NCBI GenBank assembly: GCA_900617975.1
Contig: UZAE01000784.1
Location: forward strand, 1-18,241
Direction of reading: 5' to 3'
Length of the DNA stretch: 18,241 bases
Origin: Rodentolepis nana
Taxonomy: Eukaryota; Platyhelminthes; Cestoda; Cyclophyllidea; Hymenolepididae
Part shown: piece after piece, positions 1 to 9,074 of the stretch
How the letters are laid out: each line of letters opens with the position of its first letter
Position numbering within the stretch: the stretch's first letter is position 1
Position numbers and translations under genes: made by a program
Notes under the pieces: model-generated
Seen by the model: only the letters and a program-made list of their open reading frames with translations
Databases searched by the model: none
Told to the model about the DNA's origin: nothing

Positions 1-815
1 GCAATATAAACGAACATAGTTGTCTTCTTTCGGGAGGGTGGACACTGGCAAATTTCACGTAATTAAGCACTAAAATTATCATATTTTGCCAGGCATGAAA
101 CTCAAGCAGAGAGCGCTCACTGTATCTGTATAAATTATATCGTTTATCTTGAGTTTAAGTTATTTTTTTAAAATCTAGTCGAGTCTAAATTTTTCCAGAG
201 ATTAGTTGAGAGTCATAGCAAGCACCATTCTCCACTTTCACTAATTCATATTCACAAACCGGGGTGTGCGATAGACTTACCTCCACCCGGTGCACCCTGA
301 GCAACGTATACTCATACGGCAAAAGTCTATTAACTGGCAGTTGACTTCTCACTTCAAACTACCATGACCCTGGTTGTCATTTTCGACCCCTCCACAGTAC
401 TCACCTTACCCTTTTCTCTGTCTTCAAACTACTCTCACCCCATTGTATGTCATAGTTGACTTCTTCCACAGTACTCACCTCACCTTTTTCCACTTTTGTG
501 TTAGTCGCTTTTACATCTTTGAATCTCTTTTCTGTTCCCCCTCTCCCTCTCGACATGTTTCAATTTGATGTTCCTCCTCCTCTGTGAAGCCTGAAGTCAA
601 CTAAAGGGCTAATGATAACTTTCACAACGCCTACCATTTCATATAAATAAATAAATAAATATTCACAAACCCCCATATTTTCTGTCTACATTTATTTAGA
701 GGATACCATGACTATAAGTTCGATTGATTATTAATTTTATTTTTATTTGGATATTTTTATGAAAAAAAGTCGTAATTGTGTAAAGCCTAAAAAACTATAT
801 TCTTTTTCTAACTAG
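1..815. other. Noncoding left flank, probably an intron of the receptor gene
   Basis: I see no convincing exon here. The next exon (816 onward) begins in the middle of a Cys-loop receptor ligand-binding domain, so the signal peptide and first part of that domain must lie upstream of the window or be hidden here; no recognisable piece was found in any frame. The stretch holds an imperfect pyrimidine-rich tandem duplication (about 339-495) and a short TAAA tetranucleotide run (about 644-661). A 64-residue open frame at 374-568 lies inside the low-complexity duplication and looks like chance. Confidence 0.5.
339..495. repeat. Imperfect tandem duplication, period about 70-74 bp
   Basis: The 11-mer CTTCAAACTAC occurs at 352-362 and 422-432, and the 15-mer CCACAGTACTCACCT at 392-406 and 466-480, in the same order. 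An AGTTGACTTCT block is also shared (339-349, 454-464) but in a different relative position, so the copies have been rearranged. The sequence is rich in C and T and has no coding signature. Confidence 0.6.
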
Positions 816-3058
816 GATGAAAAGTATCAGCGTCTCAAAAGCAATGTGTGGCTGCGAATGGTAAATTCATTACTTCCTGAATTCCACGTTATTTCAGTCA
901 TGGTCTGACTATCGATTGGCCTGGAATCCCAGCGAATTCGCAGGTATTGAGTCAATCAATATTGCAATCCACAAGCTCTGGAAACCAGAGATTGTAGTTC
1001 TAAACAAGTATATGAAAGTTATATTTATATTTACTGCTCATCTAAGTGTTGATGGCGAATTCCAAGCAACTTTTAAGCCGAATGTGGTTCTCCAAAATGA
1101 TGGGCATGTACTCTGGATCCCACCGATAATTTACAAGACATCCTGTGCAATAGACGTTAAGTACTTTCCTTTCGATGAGCAGACTTGTCGAATGGAACTA
1201 GGGAGTTGGACCTATATTAAGGAACAGGTAAAGTTGAGGTTGCTATTCTTAGTGCTCAATAGGTTGAACTGCAGTTCTATAACAATCAAACACATATCGA
1301 TTTATCAGACTATGTACCGAGTGGAGTTTGGGATTTCATAGAAGGTCCTGGTTACATCCACATCGACGAAACTCCAGTTTATGACGAGCAACTAAAAACC
1401 TCATCCCTCTACCGTCATGGAACTATATCGAATCGTCCTCCCACTTCTCGAATTACATTCAAGATTGTACTTCGTCGCAAACCACTTTTCTACATTACAA
1501 ACATAATCATTCCTTGTGTGCTAATAGCTCTACTTGGAATTTGTGTGTTCTGTCTACCCACTGATGCTGGAGAAAAAGTCACCCTTTCAATCAATATTCT
1601 CGTTACTATTGTGGTCTACATGATTCTAGTAAGCAAGATGTTGCCAGCTGGAACGAAGAATATTCCTCTGTTATCGAAATTCCTTCTCTTTACTTTTGCT
1701 ATGACATTCTTGAGTTTGTGCATCACCGTAGCAGTGATCATCAATTTGAACCATCGAAACCCTAAAAGTCATCCAAAAATTTTAAAATGGGTTCGACGGG
1801 TGTTTATGCAATGGCTCCCTCCAGTTTTGCGTATTCAAAGGTTCTTTGTTAAATTTTTGTGATTATACATGTATTTGTTCCGTTTATAAAATAGGAAGGT
1901 AGAAACTGAAGAAGAAAGCTCACCATCTGATACAGACGAATCGGAGGAGAATATTATGAATAATAAAATAGGCGAAATCGGCTCTACTCCAAGCAATTGC
2001 AAAGAACGCTGTGTTCTGGGAAACATTGTAAGTTTAAGTAAGAGGTTGAACGCTTTTTAATTACATCTGCATTCACAAAGAAGTCCCAGGGTGTCTCGAA
2101 TTTGACAGAATTTAAGAGAAGCACAAAACTAAAGTATGCAAGGCATCGATGAAAAATGGTATGTGCTCTTAATGGAGAGTAATACGTAATGATCGAAAAG
2201 GTAACATCCAGCGACAATACATGTATAACCAACACAAGTAAAGCGGAATTCAACATTCATTTAGCATGGCTTAATTTGATAGAGCCTACAGTTTTACTTA
2301 AGTATGGTAAGTAGTATAATTTATGGAAATAACGAACCCTCACCGTTTGAGATATTTTGAGCTTACTCATATTAATACAAACTAAAAATGTCAGATAATC
2401 AACCTTAGCAAATTTTCTCAAATGAAGTGCATTCTCATCAAAACTATCTAGTTTGTACAATTGGTGAGCCAAATAGGCTACACTGACTGAAGTTGGCAAA
2501 TAGAAATGGAGAAAGCTAGATTTATCAGAAGCACTAAACGACAGTTGAGATTACAAAGTCGTTTTTGAGCAGGTTACCTTCCCTAACCTAGTCCATTTCC
2601 AAATATACCTCCAATAAAAACATGATCTATGCCTAAAATTCATAAAATAAGTTATCGCCGATTGAATTTCATCAATAGGCCGGATTCAAATGCAACTTCA
2701 GCAACGCAACTCAGACACCCGGAATGCTACTCGAAAACGTTAACGAAAGCTTGGAAACCATAATAAAAAGCGTAAATACGATAACAAAACATGAAATAGC
2801 TGGAGAGAAGGAGCAAAGGGTAAGTAATCAACTCTGGCAACTCATGGTATTTATACATATCTTTACGAGTTTTTGATGTTATAGATACGTGAGGACTGGA
2901 AATATGTTGCATCCGTCATTGACAGAGTACAGCTGATAATTTTCCTCGGCATAACGACATGCGGTATGGTAGTCATCCTAATCAGCGCTCCAAGTATATT
3001 CTCTGATGTAGATCAAGCAGCAATAATAAAGAAATTCACCTACAACATTCGCGGCTAA
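816..3058 (+). CDS. Nicotinic acetylcholine receptor-type Cys-loop channel subunit, non-alpha (5' partial)
   Basis: A ligand-gated ion channel subunit of the plasma membrane. Exons: 816-860, 898-1007, 1047-1227, 1263-1840, 1895-2027, 2679-2819, 2885-3058; they join in frame to 453 residues plus TAA, with introns of 37, 39, 35, 54, 651 and 65 nt. Visible parts (counted from the first residue here): loop D NVWLRM followed by [11 protein letters not shown]; the Cys loop C85-x13-C99; GSWTY (loop B Trp106); an N-glycosylation site NQT; M1 to M3 at about 188-275; a cytoplasmic loop rich in acidic residues and serine; and EDWKYVA leading into M4 (about 412-433). Loop C has no vicinal Cys pair and loop A has Leu where alpha subunits have Tyr, so it is a non-alpha subunit. 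The GEK before M2 predicts a cation channel. The N-terminus is missing from the window. Confidence 0.95.
2028..2678 (+). other. Large intron of the receptor gene
   Basis: This 651-nt intron separates the acidic cytoplasmic-loop exon from the next one. It starts GTAAGT and ends AATAG, and it keeps the frame (phase 0). Two minus-strand open frames inside it (near 1984-2256 and 2257-2499) show no family resemblance and no splice-bounded structure. I see nothing else in it. Confidence 0.75.
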
Positions 3059-3096
3059 GAAGCTTTAAGCATACAAAGATCGTCGAGGAATGATCG

Positions 3097-3102
3097 TTTA
3101 TT
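3097..3102 (-). terminator. Poly(A) signal of KRTCAP2
   Basis: TTTATT on the plus strand reads AATAAA on the minus strand, 45 nt past the KRTCAP2 stop. If used, cleavage would occur near the receptor stop codon, so the two 3' UTRs would overlap. Confidence 0.6.
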
Positions 3103-3105
3103 TGA

Positions 3106-3111
3106 AATAAA
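3106..3111 (+). terminator. Poly(A) signal of the receptor gene
   Basis: AATAAA lies 47 nt after the receptor stop codon, a normal 3' UTR distance. It sits three bases from the opposing poly(A) signal of the convergent KRTCAP2 gene. Confidence 0.65.
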
Positions 3112-3147
3112 AACAAAATTAGCAAGTAAAAACATGTATTAAAGCTA

Positions 3148-3676
3148 TTAATTTCGTTTCTTCTTTAAAACATTGGCCGGGTTTGCATTGACGGAAGAAT
3201 AACATTGTTGAGATAAGGCATTTAAGAAATAAACGCAAGCACAAGAAGATAACAGGCTGCGAAGAGGAAACACAAATAAAAATAAATTTCAAGATAAATA
3301 ATAAAGAACCACTTGCAGCCTACCAGACAGTTCCACAAACCCTATGGACAGACCCAACAGCAAAAGTGGTCAGAAGAATGGAGAAAAAGACTAAAGATAG
3401 AACATATATATATTGAAAAATACCTTCGGGAAACAATTGCGCATAAAATTCGCTCCCAAAAATTAGGTTTTCAAAATTATTTACAGCCTAAAACAAATAA
3501 GAACAAACAAATATTACCGTTAAGAGAATAACACTTAAGATTCCTCCATAAATCCCAATTAAAATAAAGACCACTGGCAGATCACCAATAAGAGTCTTGA
3601 CGAGATGCAAACTTGCAATGGACACGATAAAAATTAAGGTTGAAGTTAGACAAGACAACTTCGTATCGAGGGCCAT
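3148..3676 (-). CDS. KRTCAP2: KRTCAP2 (oligosaccharyltransferase complex subunit)
   Basis: A small ER membrane subunit of the STT3A-type oligosaccharyltransferase, which N-glycosylates proteins during translocation. Exons on the minus strand, 5' to 3': 3676-3518, 3487-3424, 3390-3324, 3256-3148. They join in frame to 132 residues, close to the 136 of the human protein. Introns are only 30, 33 and 67 nt. The diagnostic core runs TAVNNFENLIFG across the first junction (family: TAFNNLENLVFG), then QLFPE, then GSVHRVCGTV (family: GLIHRVCVTT), and the chain ends KKKRN, as the human protein ends in KKRN. Four hydrophobic segments fit a multi-pass membrane protein. The start ATG at 3676 gives an N-terminus of the expected length. 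A pyrimidine tract ending in TAG at 3689 lies 12 nt upstream and could be a trans-splice or 5' UTR acceptor. No motif is missing. Confidence 0.93.
3488..3517 (-). other. KRTCAP2: 30-nt spliceosomal intron in KRTCAP2
   Basis: On the minus strand it starts GTAATATTTG and ends TGTTTTAG. Removing it joins LLT to AVNNFENLIFG, restoring the best conserved stretch of the family. It has no stop and is divisible by three, so retention would add ten residues; homology argues that it is removed. Confidence 0.8.
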
Positions 3677-4129
3677 ATATGAAACAAACTACCATAAAAA
3701 AGAGACAAGACGTGGGATGCGTTATAAACACGATAACCTTTGTAGATGCCGGTTAAATGTCATTAAAAGTCATCGCTTTCAAAATAATTCCTAAATAACG
3801 ATCATTTTACAATAAATATATTTTTTAAAACGACAATATATTTGTAAAAGTTTAAATACAAAAAATCGGTATTCTTTGAATAAAATAAGTAAAAAAAAAT
3901 TTTGGGATAAAATACGTAGTATTATTGTTTCTCAGAATAAAATTTAGGCTTTTAGCTGATAAATCATCAGTCATATCACCTTGAGTGTGGCATCGAGTCA
4001 TACAAAAACGTGTATGATACTGGTGGGTAAAAGGTCGACGAAGTTGGATAATCTAACAGTATTGTATAATAAGGTTTCCTTGGACTTTATGAGTCAATTT
4101 TCAGTAACTAAAATTAATTTACCTAGTTA
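3677..4129. promoter_or_regulatory. Divergent intergenic region between KRTCAP2 and MRM1
   Basis: 453 bp separate the start codons of two genes that are transcribed away from each other, so both promoters should lie here. The DNA is AT-rich with long A and T runs. No defined promoter element could be assigned by eye. On the MRM1 side, CAATTTTCAG about 30 nt before its ATG, and on the KRTCAP2 side the TAG at 3689, look like possible splice acceptors. The 65-residue plus-strand open frame at 3597-3794 mostly mirrors KRTCAP2 exon 1 and is not a gene. Confidence 0.45.
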
Positions 4130-5672
4130 ATGTTTCATTTCTCGCATTTCTTTGTGATTTTTCGACGAAATTTTAGTACTGTACCAAATTGTCTTTTACA
4201 GAAGTTTCATTTTCGCACTCTGGTTAGTGCACTTCCAAAGAGATCACGACAAGAAATCGAAAAGATACTGAACAATCGCCAAAAATTTGAAATCATTTAC
4301 GGAATTCACCCTTCATTAGCTGTTCTCAATGGAAGGCAGCGCACAGTTTCTCGTGTGTTCTTGAGGGAAGACTTGTTTAATCTTCCTCATGAGGAATTAA
4401 AAATGAAGAATCCCTGGTTGGCCTCTGCTGTTCAAAAGGCTGTGAATAAATTTGAAGTGAAATCAGTCTCGTGCGATTTTCTCACTGTCCTCACAAGCGG
4501 TCGGTCGAATCAAGGAATTGCAATTGAGTGCACGCCGATCCCTATGCCAAGTCTCAATGGTGTCTCAGCTAGTTCCCTTTTACATTTTAATCATTGTGGT
4601 CATAATTTAGCAAAACCAGCCTCTTGTTGTGGTTCCTCATCAATTATCCTTTTCTTGGATCAGATTCAAGATGTCATGAATATGGGAAGCATCCTCCGCT
4701 CAGCTGTCTTTTTCGGCATTCCAACTGTTCTCATTTCCGCCTTCTTTTCTGCTTCCCCTTCTCCTCTTATTAGCAAGCTAAGTTCTGGAGCGATGGAGTC
4801 TCTAAAGTTCTTTCGATTGACTAACCCAGCCTTATCCCTGAAGCAGCTTTCTAAAGCGGGTTTCATTATTGTTGGCACTTCTGGGATGCAGTCAGATTCA
4901 TTAGGGAATCTCAGTCATCCTCCACCTCTTGATTTGTGCCGCGTGGAGCCCCAAATGGTAGGTTAATAAATTTGATATCAAGTAAGAAGGGAAGCCGATA
5001 TTGAAGAGTATTTCTGTATTTAATTATTTATCTCTAGCTAAAATTTATTCCGCTATCCGCTCAACTTTGCATTGTTGATAAATAACTAAATGCAGATGTT
5101 TGTGTATAGTCGCGATAAGCTTTTTTCTCTCAGAATGTTGGGACTTAAATGAAGAAAACAATTAAAGTTACTTTGTTTGTGCTTAATTTAAGCTAACTTT
5201 GATTATTGTGCAATAAGAATGTATAGACAGTGGTCACATCTAGCCAATAGGTGTAATAAGTTCAGTCACTTGAATAGTATCAAGGTAACTGAAAGTAGCA
5301 CCATTAGGCGATAGTCGTGTTTCTAATAAGCCGGTTTCGTAAATCTCATTTTATACCCACACAGAAGAAGCATTAATAAAATGTTTTCTTTTTTTATCTT
5401 CGTTGATTGAGTCTCCAAAATCACCATCTTTTATCTCTTAGGTTGGATCCTTTGTAAATGGTCCCCCACGACCTTTGGTCCTTGTTCTTGGATCGGAAGC
5501 GTATGGCTTGTCCGATTCTGTGTTATCTTCTTGCAATTTGATTGTGAGAATTCCTGGTCTTGTCGATCAGCTTGATGATTGCTCTGCGGTGTCATCACCT
5601 CTTCCAACATCTCTGAATGTAGCAGCTGCTACCGCAATTCTTCTGCATCAGATTAAAAGTATTCGCTCGTAG
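4130..5672 (+). CDS. MRM1: Mitochondrial rRNA 2'-O-ribose methyltransferase 1 (SpoU/TrmH family)
   Basis: Predicted to methylate the 2'-O of a guanosine in the mitochondrial large-subunit rRNA, as human MRM1 does. Exons 4130-4957 and 5442-5672 (intron 484 nt) join at phase 0 to 352 residues. The first 30 residues are rich in Phe and Arg and lack acidic residues, as in a mitochondrial targeting peptide. An N-terminal recognition domain opens with [16 protein letters not shown] (human: LFGLPPCLLAL type) and ends with the equivalent of GVCMEVSP (GIAIECTP). The SpoU motifs follow: motif 1 with Asn184 and Arg190 in [12 protein letters not shown]; motif 2 [11 protein letters not shown] with Glu295; motif 3 [15 protein letters not shown] (333-345). 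The split between motifs 1 and 2 explains why each exon alone looks truncated. A Ser/His/Cys-rich linker (about 138-170) is longer than I remember for human MRM1. TrmH relatives such as MRM3 fit less well. Confidence 0.92.
4958..5441 (+). other. MRM1: Intron of MRM1
   Basis: This 484-nt intron starts GTAGGT and ends TATCTCTTAG, phase 0. It is AT-rich; I see no coding segment, repeat or RNA gene in it. Reading past the donor gives only two more codons before a stop, which supports splicing. Confidence 0.8.
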
Positions 5673-6210
5673 GGTCAATTTTGTAAATAGCTAATTCGTG
5701 TAAAGAAGCCGTTAATGTATATATTTGACTCTTTATGTTTTTGCTCAAAGTCTAATATGCAACTTTTAAATGAGCCAAAAAAACGCACTCTATTGTTCAA
5801 TGTGCAACTACCTAAGGCGCACAATTGAAATACAGTGAGTTGGTAGTTCTAAAACAATACTGAGGATATGGCTTTGTCCAGAATCTGGGCATTGGGTATT
5901 TTACAATGGGCTTGCTATAAGACCTTTCCAACTTTATCTATTTCTCGTAGAAAGGGCAGCAGGCATTTTATTTTATGCTTTCGCTGTAGGATATCCTTGT
6001 TGGGCTGAACTTATAGGTTGCCAATTGTTGGAGATTTGTGGGTTTTTAGACTGTCTCTAGAAGAGGTCTGTCTACAGATTCATATTTTTCATTCACTTCC
6101 AATTTTAAGTGGCTTTGCGGAAGATAGCGCGCATTATGCTACTGCTCTGGGAAGCTTCTGCTAAAGGAAGAAATGCAGTGAATTTAGTTTCGATGACGTA
6201 CGCAATGTGC

Positions 6211-6216
6211 TTTATT
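6211..6216 (-). terminator. Candidate poly(A) signal of glucose-6-phosphatase
   Basis: TTTATT on the plus strand, AATAAA on the minus strand, about 148 nt beyond the minus-strand stop codon. It is the nearest canonical hexamer I can see. Confidence 0.45.
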
Positions 6217-6302
6217 TACTTTATATTCAACATACCTTGTAGCAATTTTGCTAAAAGTATGCTCACTTCTTGTTTAGCTAATGCAATGCTTAATGAAATT
6301 TC

Positions 6303-6308
6303 AATAAA
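6303..6308 (+). terminator. Candidate poly(A) signal of MRM1
   Basis: AATAAA about 630 nt after the MRM1 stop. The distance is long; a variant hexamer closer to the stop could be used instead. Confidence 0.25.
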
Positions 6309-6363
6309 AATGATATTCACACAAATAGAAAATAAGTATTTTAAATCGGAAAGCTAGTCGATG

Positions 6364-9074
6364 TTACCTCCTGCATCGTATAGAAATTGCTTCATCATTG
6401 TCAATCATAATTGACTTTTCAGTTCTGGGTTTGGGCGAAGTAGATTGCTTGTCAAATTTTGCAAAGAATTTGCAATGAAGTGTTGAATGTACAAAAGCGA
6501 CAAGTATTGGGAAAAGAGCACTCAGAACGGCCATATAAATGAGATGGGAAATATCGGAGATAAAGGTAATTGGTTTGACGAAGCTTTTCATGCACGGAGA
6601 GACAAAGAGGAGTGCTTTATGGGATACATAGTAGCCACTAAATGTGGCAGTGCATGATAAAATGAACTCTCGAAGGGATGTGACAACCGGCGTGGAAGTA
6701 CTTGCGGACAGCGGGTGGAGATAAAGGGCTCCTGCCAGTCCTAAAAGGAAATACACTTTATATAAACACCGAAGTTTAATCCGGAAACAGTAGTCGCATG
6801 AATACAAAATTATTAAAGCAATATTTTGTAAAACATTATGATTTAGTAAGAATTTGACCTAATTAAATATTTACAAAGACATCAGTATTGGTTTTAAACT
6901 CAATTGTGTGATGAAGAAGTCAATCATCAATAGTGGAATTTAAGTAGTAAATCCTCAAGACAAGCAAATAAATTATTTCCTCCGCGCTCACTATTTCGTC
7001 TACTTTCCGAACTAGTGATAGCCGCATTGCCTTTTAATCTATTTAGATTAAACTTGACAGTCTTTAAAGCACGCATCTTGTCAATAACTTGGCTTGTGTT
7101 AAGCAGTAGCAAGTTCTTAGACTTCATTCATCTGTGAGATTATTGGTGAGATTCCTAGATTGTTACGTTATAATAGATAAAAATACTAAGCGCTTCACAG
7201 AAATTTGCGAACCACTATAATGGCACGCGTGCTAATTTTCAATATTTGGGAAGGAAATGGCTTGAATATTCAAACAATAAAGAATACAGACATCCCGACA
7301 ATTCCCCTACTGCAAAAACATTTATTAGCTAGATAGTAGAGATTCGACTAAAAAGATTATAACTACAGTGTGTATTTTTTGATTGGAGTTATAATCTTCC
7401 ATACGTTATTGTAAGGTCGCTTATCACCATTATCAAGACCTAAGCGCACATCACTCACGACGAAGTGACAACAATCCGGCGAATTTTTTGATATCCAAAC
7501 ATCAACACTGTGAAGGCACATATAAAGACTTCGTTTGGCTAATAAAGTGTCTTGAATAAATATTCTACCTCTCTTGATTGAGTTGACTTAGTACTTAGTG
7601 AACCAGATTATGATTCAAGAAATCCGCTTCCCTTGAGAACAAAGAAACAAGACCAACAACAAACTACTATTTCTCGTTAAGAAACTAAAATTCTAGTTCG
7701 CGTTGATTGATCAAAATGCCTTTTAAGCTAAATTGACAGACAACTGCATCTTCTCCTTTTCATCACCATGTTGATAGGCCCGATATATTGACGTCTACCA
7801 AGGCTTCACAACTAAAAGATGCCAACTCATCTCCAGCTATTGCATCTAACAAATCAAGGTAAATTGTTTTCAAGAATTGACCTTAGAATTTTAAAATGTT
7901 GAAATTCGATTTAAGTACAACTTCAGAATACAACTGCTTAAAATACGATCTCATTAAAAGGACTGAATATGGAGTTACCAATAAGAGCGCCAGTGACTCG
8001 AGAGTAAGAAGCCATGGCAGAGGTCGAAGGATGCAGCCACTCAGATCGAGCACAATATTTTATGGCTAGTTGATAACTGCGTTCCACATCCTTGCCAAGG
8101 TAATTCAATAATGCACCAAAAGCTTTTCCTGTAATTAGGCTAAGAACTCCAATTGCAATTAACACCGATGGAGAGTTCAGGAAAGAGGAATGGAAACGAA
8201 TGATCTTTTTGTTGGATTTGGAACACATAATATGAGGAGTCATTAATAATTCGTGGAAAAAGAGACCTATGACTGCACCTATAAGTGGAAAACATTAATT
8301 AGATAAGAAATTTGCAATAATTAAGAATCTAAAATTAGTACCTGCTATCGATCCCAGAATAGTTTGATGGGGAAAATGAGTGGCAATGTACATTCTGCTT
8401 ATAGCAACTAGAACGATGCAAGTAATGAATGAGGAAAGAAGAATAAAACCGAGCCTAAACGTGAAAGCAGATTTTTAAAAAAACCATAAAAGCAAACCTG
8501 TTGTACTTCCTTCTAATATACAATAGCAAAGGAAGCCAACCAGATATCATAACCATGCAATGACCAGATGGACTTCCCGGTCCAACTTCGCAAGTTAGGG
8601 GAAATTGTTTCAACTTTATATGTTCCTTCCCATTGGTGTGAACCCACCAATACGGTCTGTCTTCATCAAGGACCCTAGTAGGATTAAAAGTTATTCTTCG
8701 GTTTGTACCATTTTAAAACGCAATTAAGCCATTCAGAAAAATTAATGGATAGGAGTGTAGCTGAACCGAGAAACGGATGAAGTATAAAAGCAATAGGAAA
8801 TGCGATTATATTGACAGTAGGTGGGTTGGCAAAGTGACTTGCAAGAATTAATAATTGGGAAGGTATCTAAATTTATAAAACAAATCATTAATAATAGCAC
8901 ATAACAGGAGTATTTAGGCTCATAATAAAAACATGCGTATTACGTATTAACATTTCAGACAATAAAAATTGTGCATAACGCACAAGTATTACGAGTTGCA
9001 ATTAATAATTCAATTACTTGGGCATTTTGTAGAAGCTGGACGAATAGCGCGCCATATTGATATAGTCTATCCAT
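6364..9074 (-). CDS. G6PC: Glucose-6-phosphatase catalytic subunit
   Basis: An ER multi-pass phosphatase that hydrolyses glucose-6-phosphate to glucose, the last step of gluconeogenesis and glycogenolysis. Exons, 5' to 3' on the minus strand: 9074-9018, 8866-8709, 8674-8498, 8454-8342, 8278-7979, 6740-6364. They join in frame to 393 residues, with introns of 151, 34, 43, 63 and 1238 nt. The PAP2-superfamily phosphatase signature is complete: K71-x6-R78-P79 ([12 protein letters not shown], split by the 34-nt intron), PGSPSGH with His110, and SR-x5-H with Arg151 and His157 in [29 protein letters not shown] is close to vertebrate G6PC. Hydrophobic segments run through to the last exon. The protein is longer than human G6PC1 (357), mainly through a polar basic C-terminal tail. 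An in-frame ATG at 9137 could add 21 residues; I prefer 9074 because MDRLYQYG matches the usual short N-terminus. Confidence 0.95.
7353..7398. repeat. Inverted repeat, 12-bp arms, 22-nt loop
   Basis: AAGATTATAACT at 7353-7364 and its exact reverse complement AGTTATAATCTT at 7387-7398. The arms are AT-rich and the loop is 22 nt. It could fold in the pre-mRNA or mark the end of a small inserted element. Confidence 0.7.
7740..7858 (+). other. Exon-like open segment on the plus strand inside the G6PC intron
   Basis: A 39-codon open stretch flanked by an acceptor-like AATTGACAG and a donor-like AAG|GTAAAT. It translates as Thr/Ser/Ala/Asn-rich polar sequence starting [20 protein letters not shown]. 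Its codon use looks more coding-like than the surrounding intron. I recognise no family. It could be a chance stretch, a fragment of a gene copied into the intron, or an exon of a nested gene. Confidence 0.2.

Larger units (their letters stand above)
5673..6363. other. Convergent 3' region between MRM1 and glucose-6-phosphatase
   Basis: 691 bp between the stop codons of two convergent genes. AATAAA at 6303-6308 (plus) is the first canonical poly(A) signal I see after MRM1; AATAAA at 6211-6216 (minus) would serve glucose-6-phosphatase. Used together they imply overlapping transcripts. Two short plus-strand open frames (5868-6014, 48 residues; 6109-6357, 82 residues from a GTG) resemble nothing I know and are treated as chance. 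Confidence 0.5.
6741..7978 (-). other. G6PC: Large last intron of glucose-6-phosphatase
   Basis: This 1238-nt intron, far larger than the others of the gene, joins GALIG to LAGALYLHP (phase 1). It contains a 12-bp-arm inverted repeat (7353-7398), a stretch with LTR-like promoter and poly(A) signals (7430-7560), and a plus-strand exon-like open segment (7740-7858). A 66-residue minus-strand open frame at 6927-7127 has no recognisable similarity. The size and contents suggest insertion of foreign or duplicated sequence, but I cannot name an element. Confidence 0.7.

Noticed and set aside
374..568. 64-residue plus-strand open frame
   Set aside because: It lies in pyrimidine-rich tandem repeat sequence and is low in complexity, with no family resemblance.
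1835..2499. Three minus-strand open frames of 63-90 residues
   Set aside because: They overlap receptor exons and an intron on the other strand, have no recognisable motif, and no splice-bounded structure.
3313..3794. Plus-strand open frames of 72 and 65 residues
   Set aside because: They are antisense to the KRTCAP2 exons, which have clear family identity on the minus strand.
5868..6357. Two small plus-strand open frames (48 and 82 residues) after MRM1
   Set aside because: The longer one needs a GTG start; neither resembles a known protein, and they sit in the 3' region between convergent genes.
6927..7127. 66-residue minus-strand open frame
   Set aside because: It lies within the large G6PC intron and shows no similarity or splice sites linking it to the gene.
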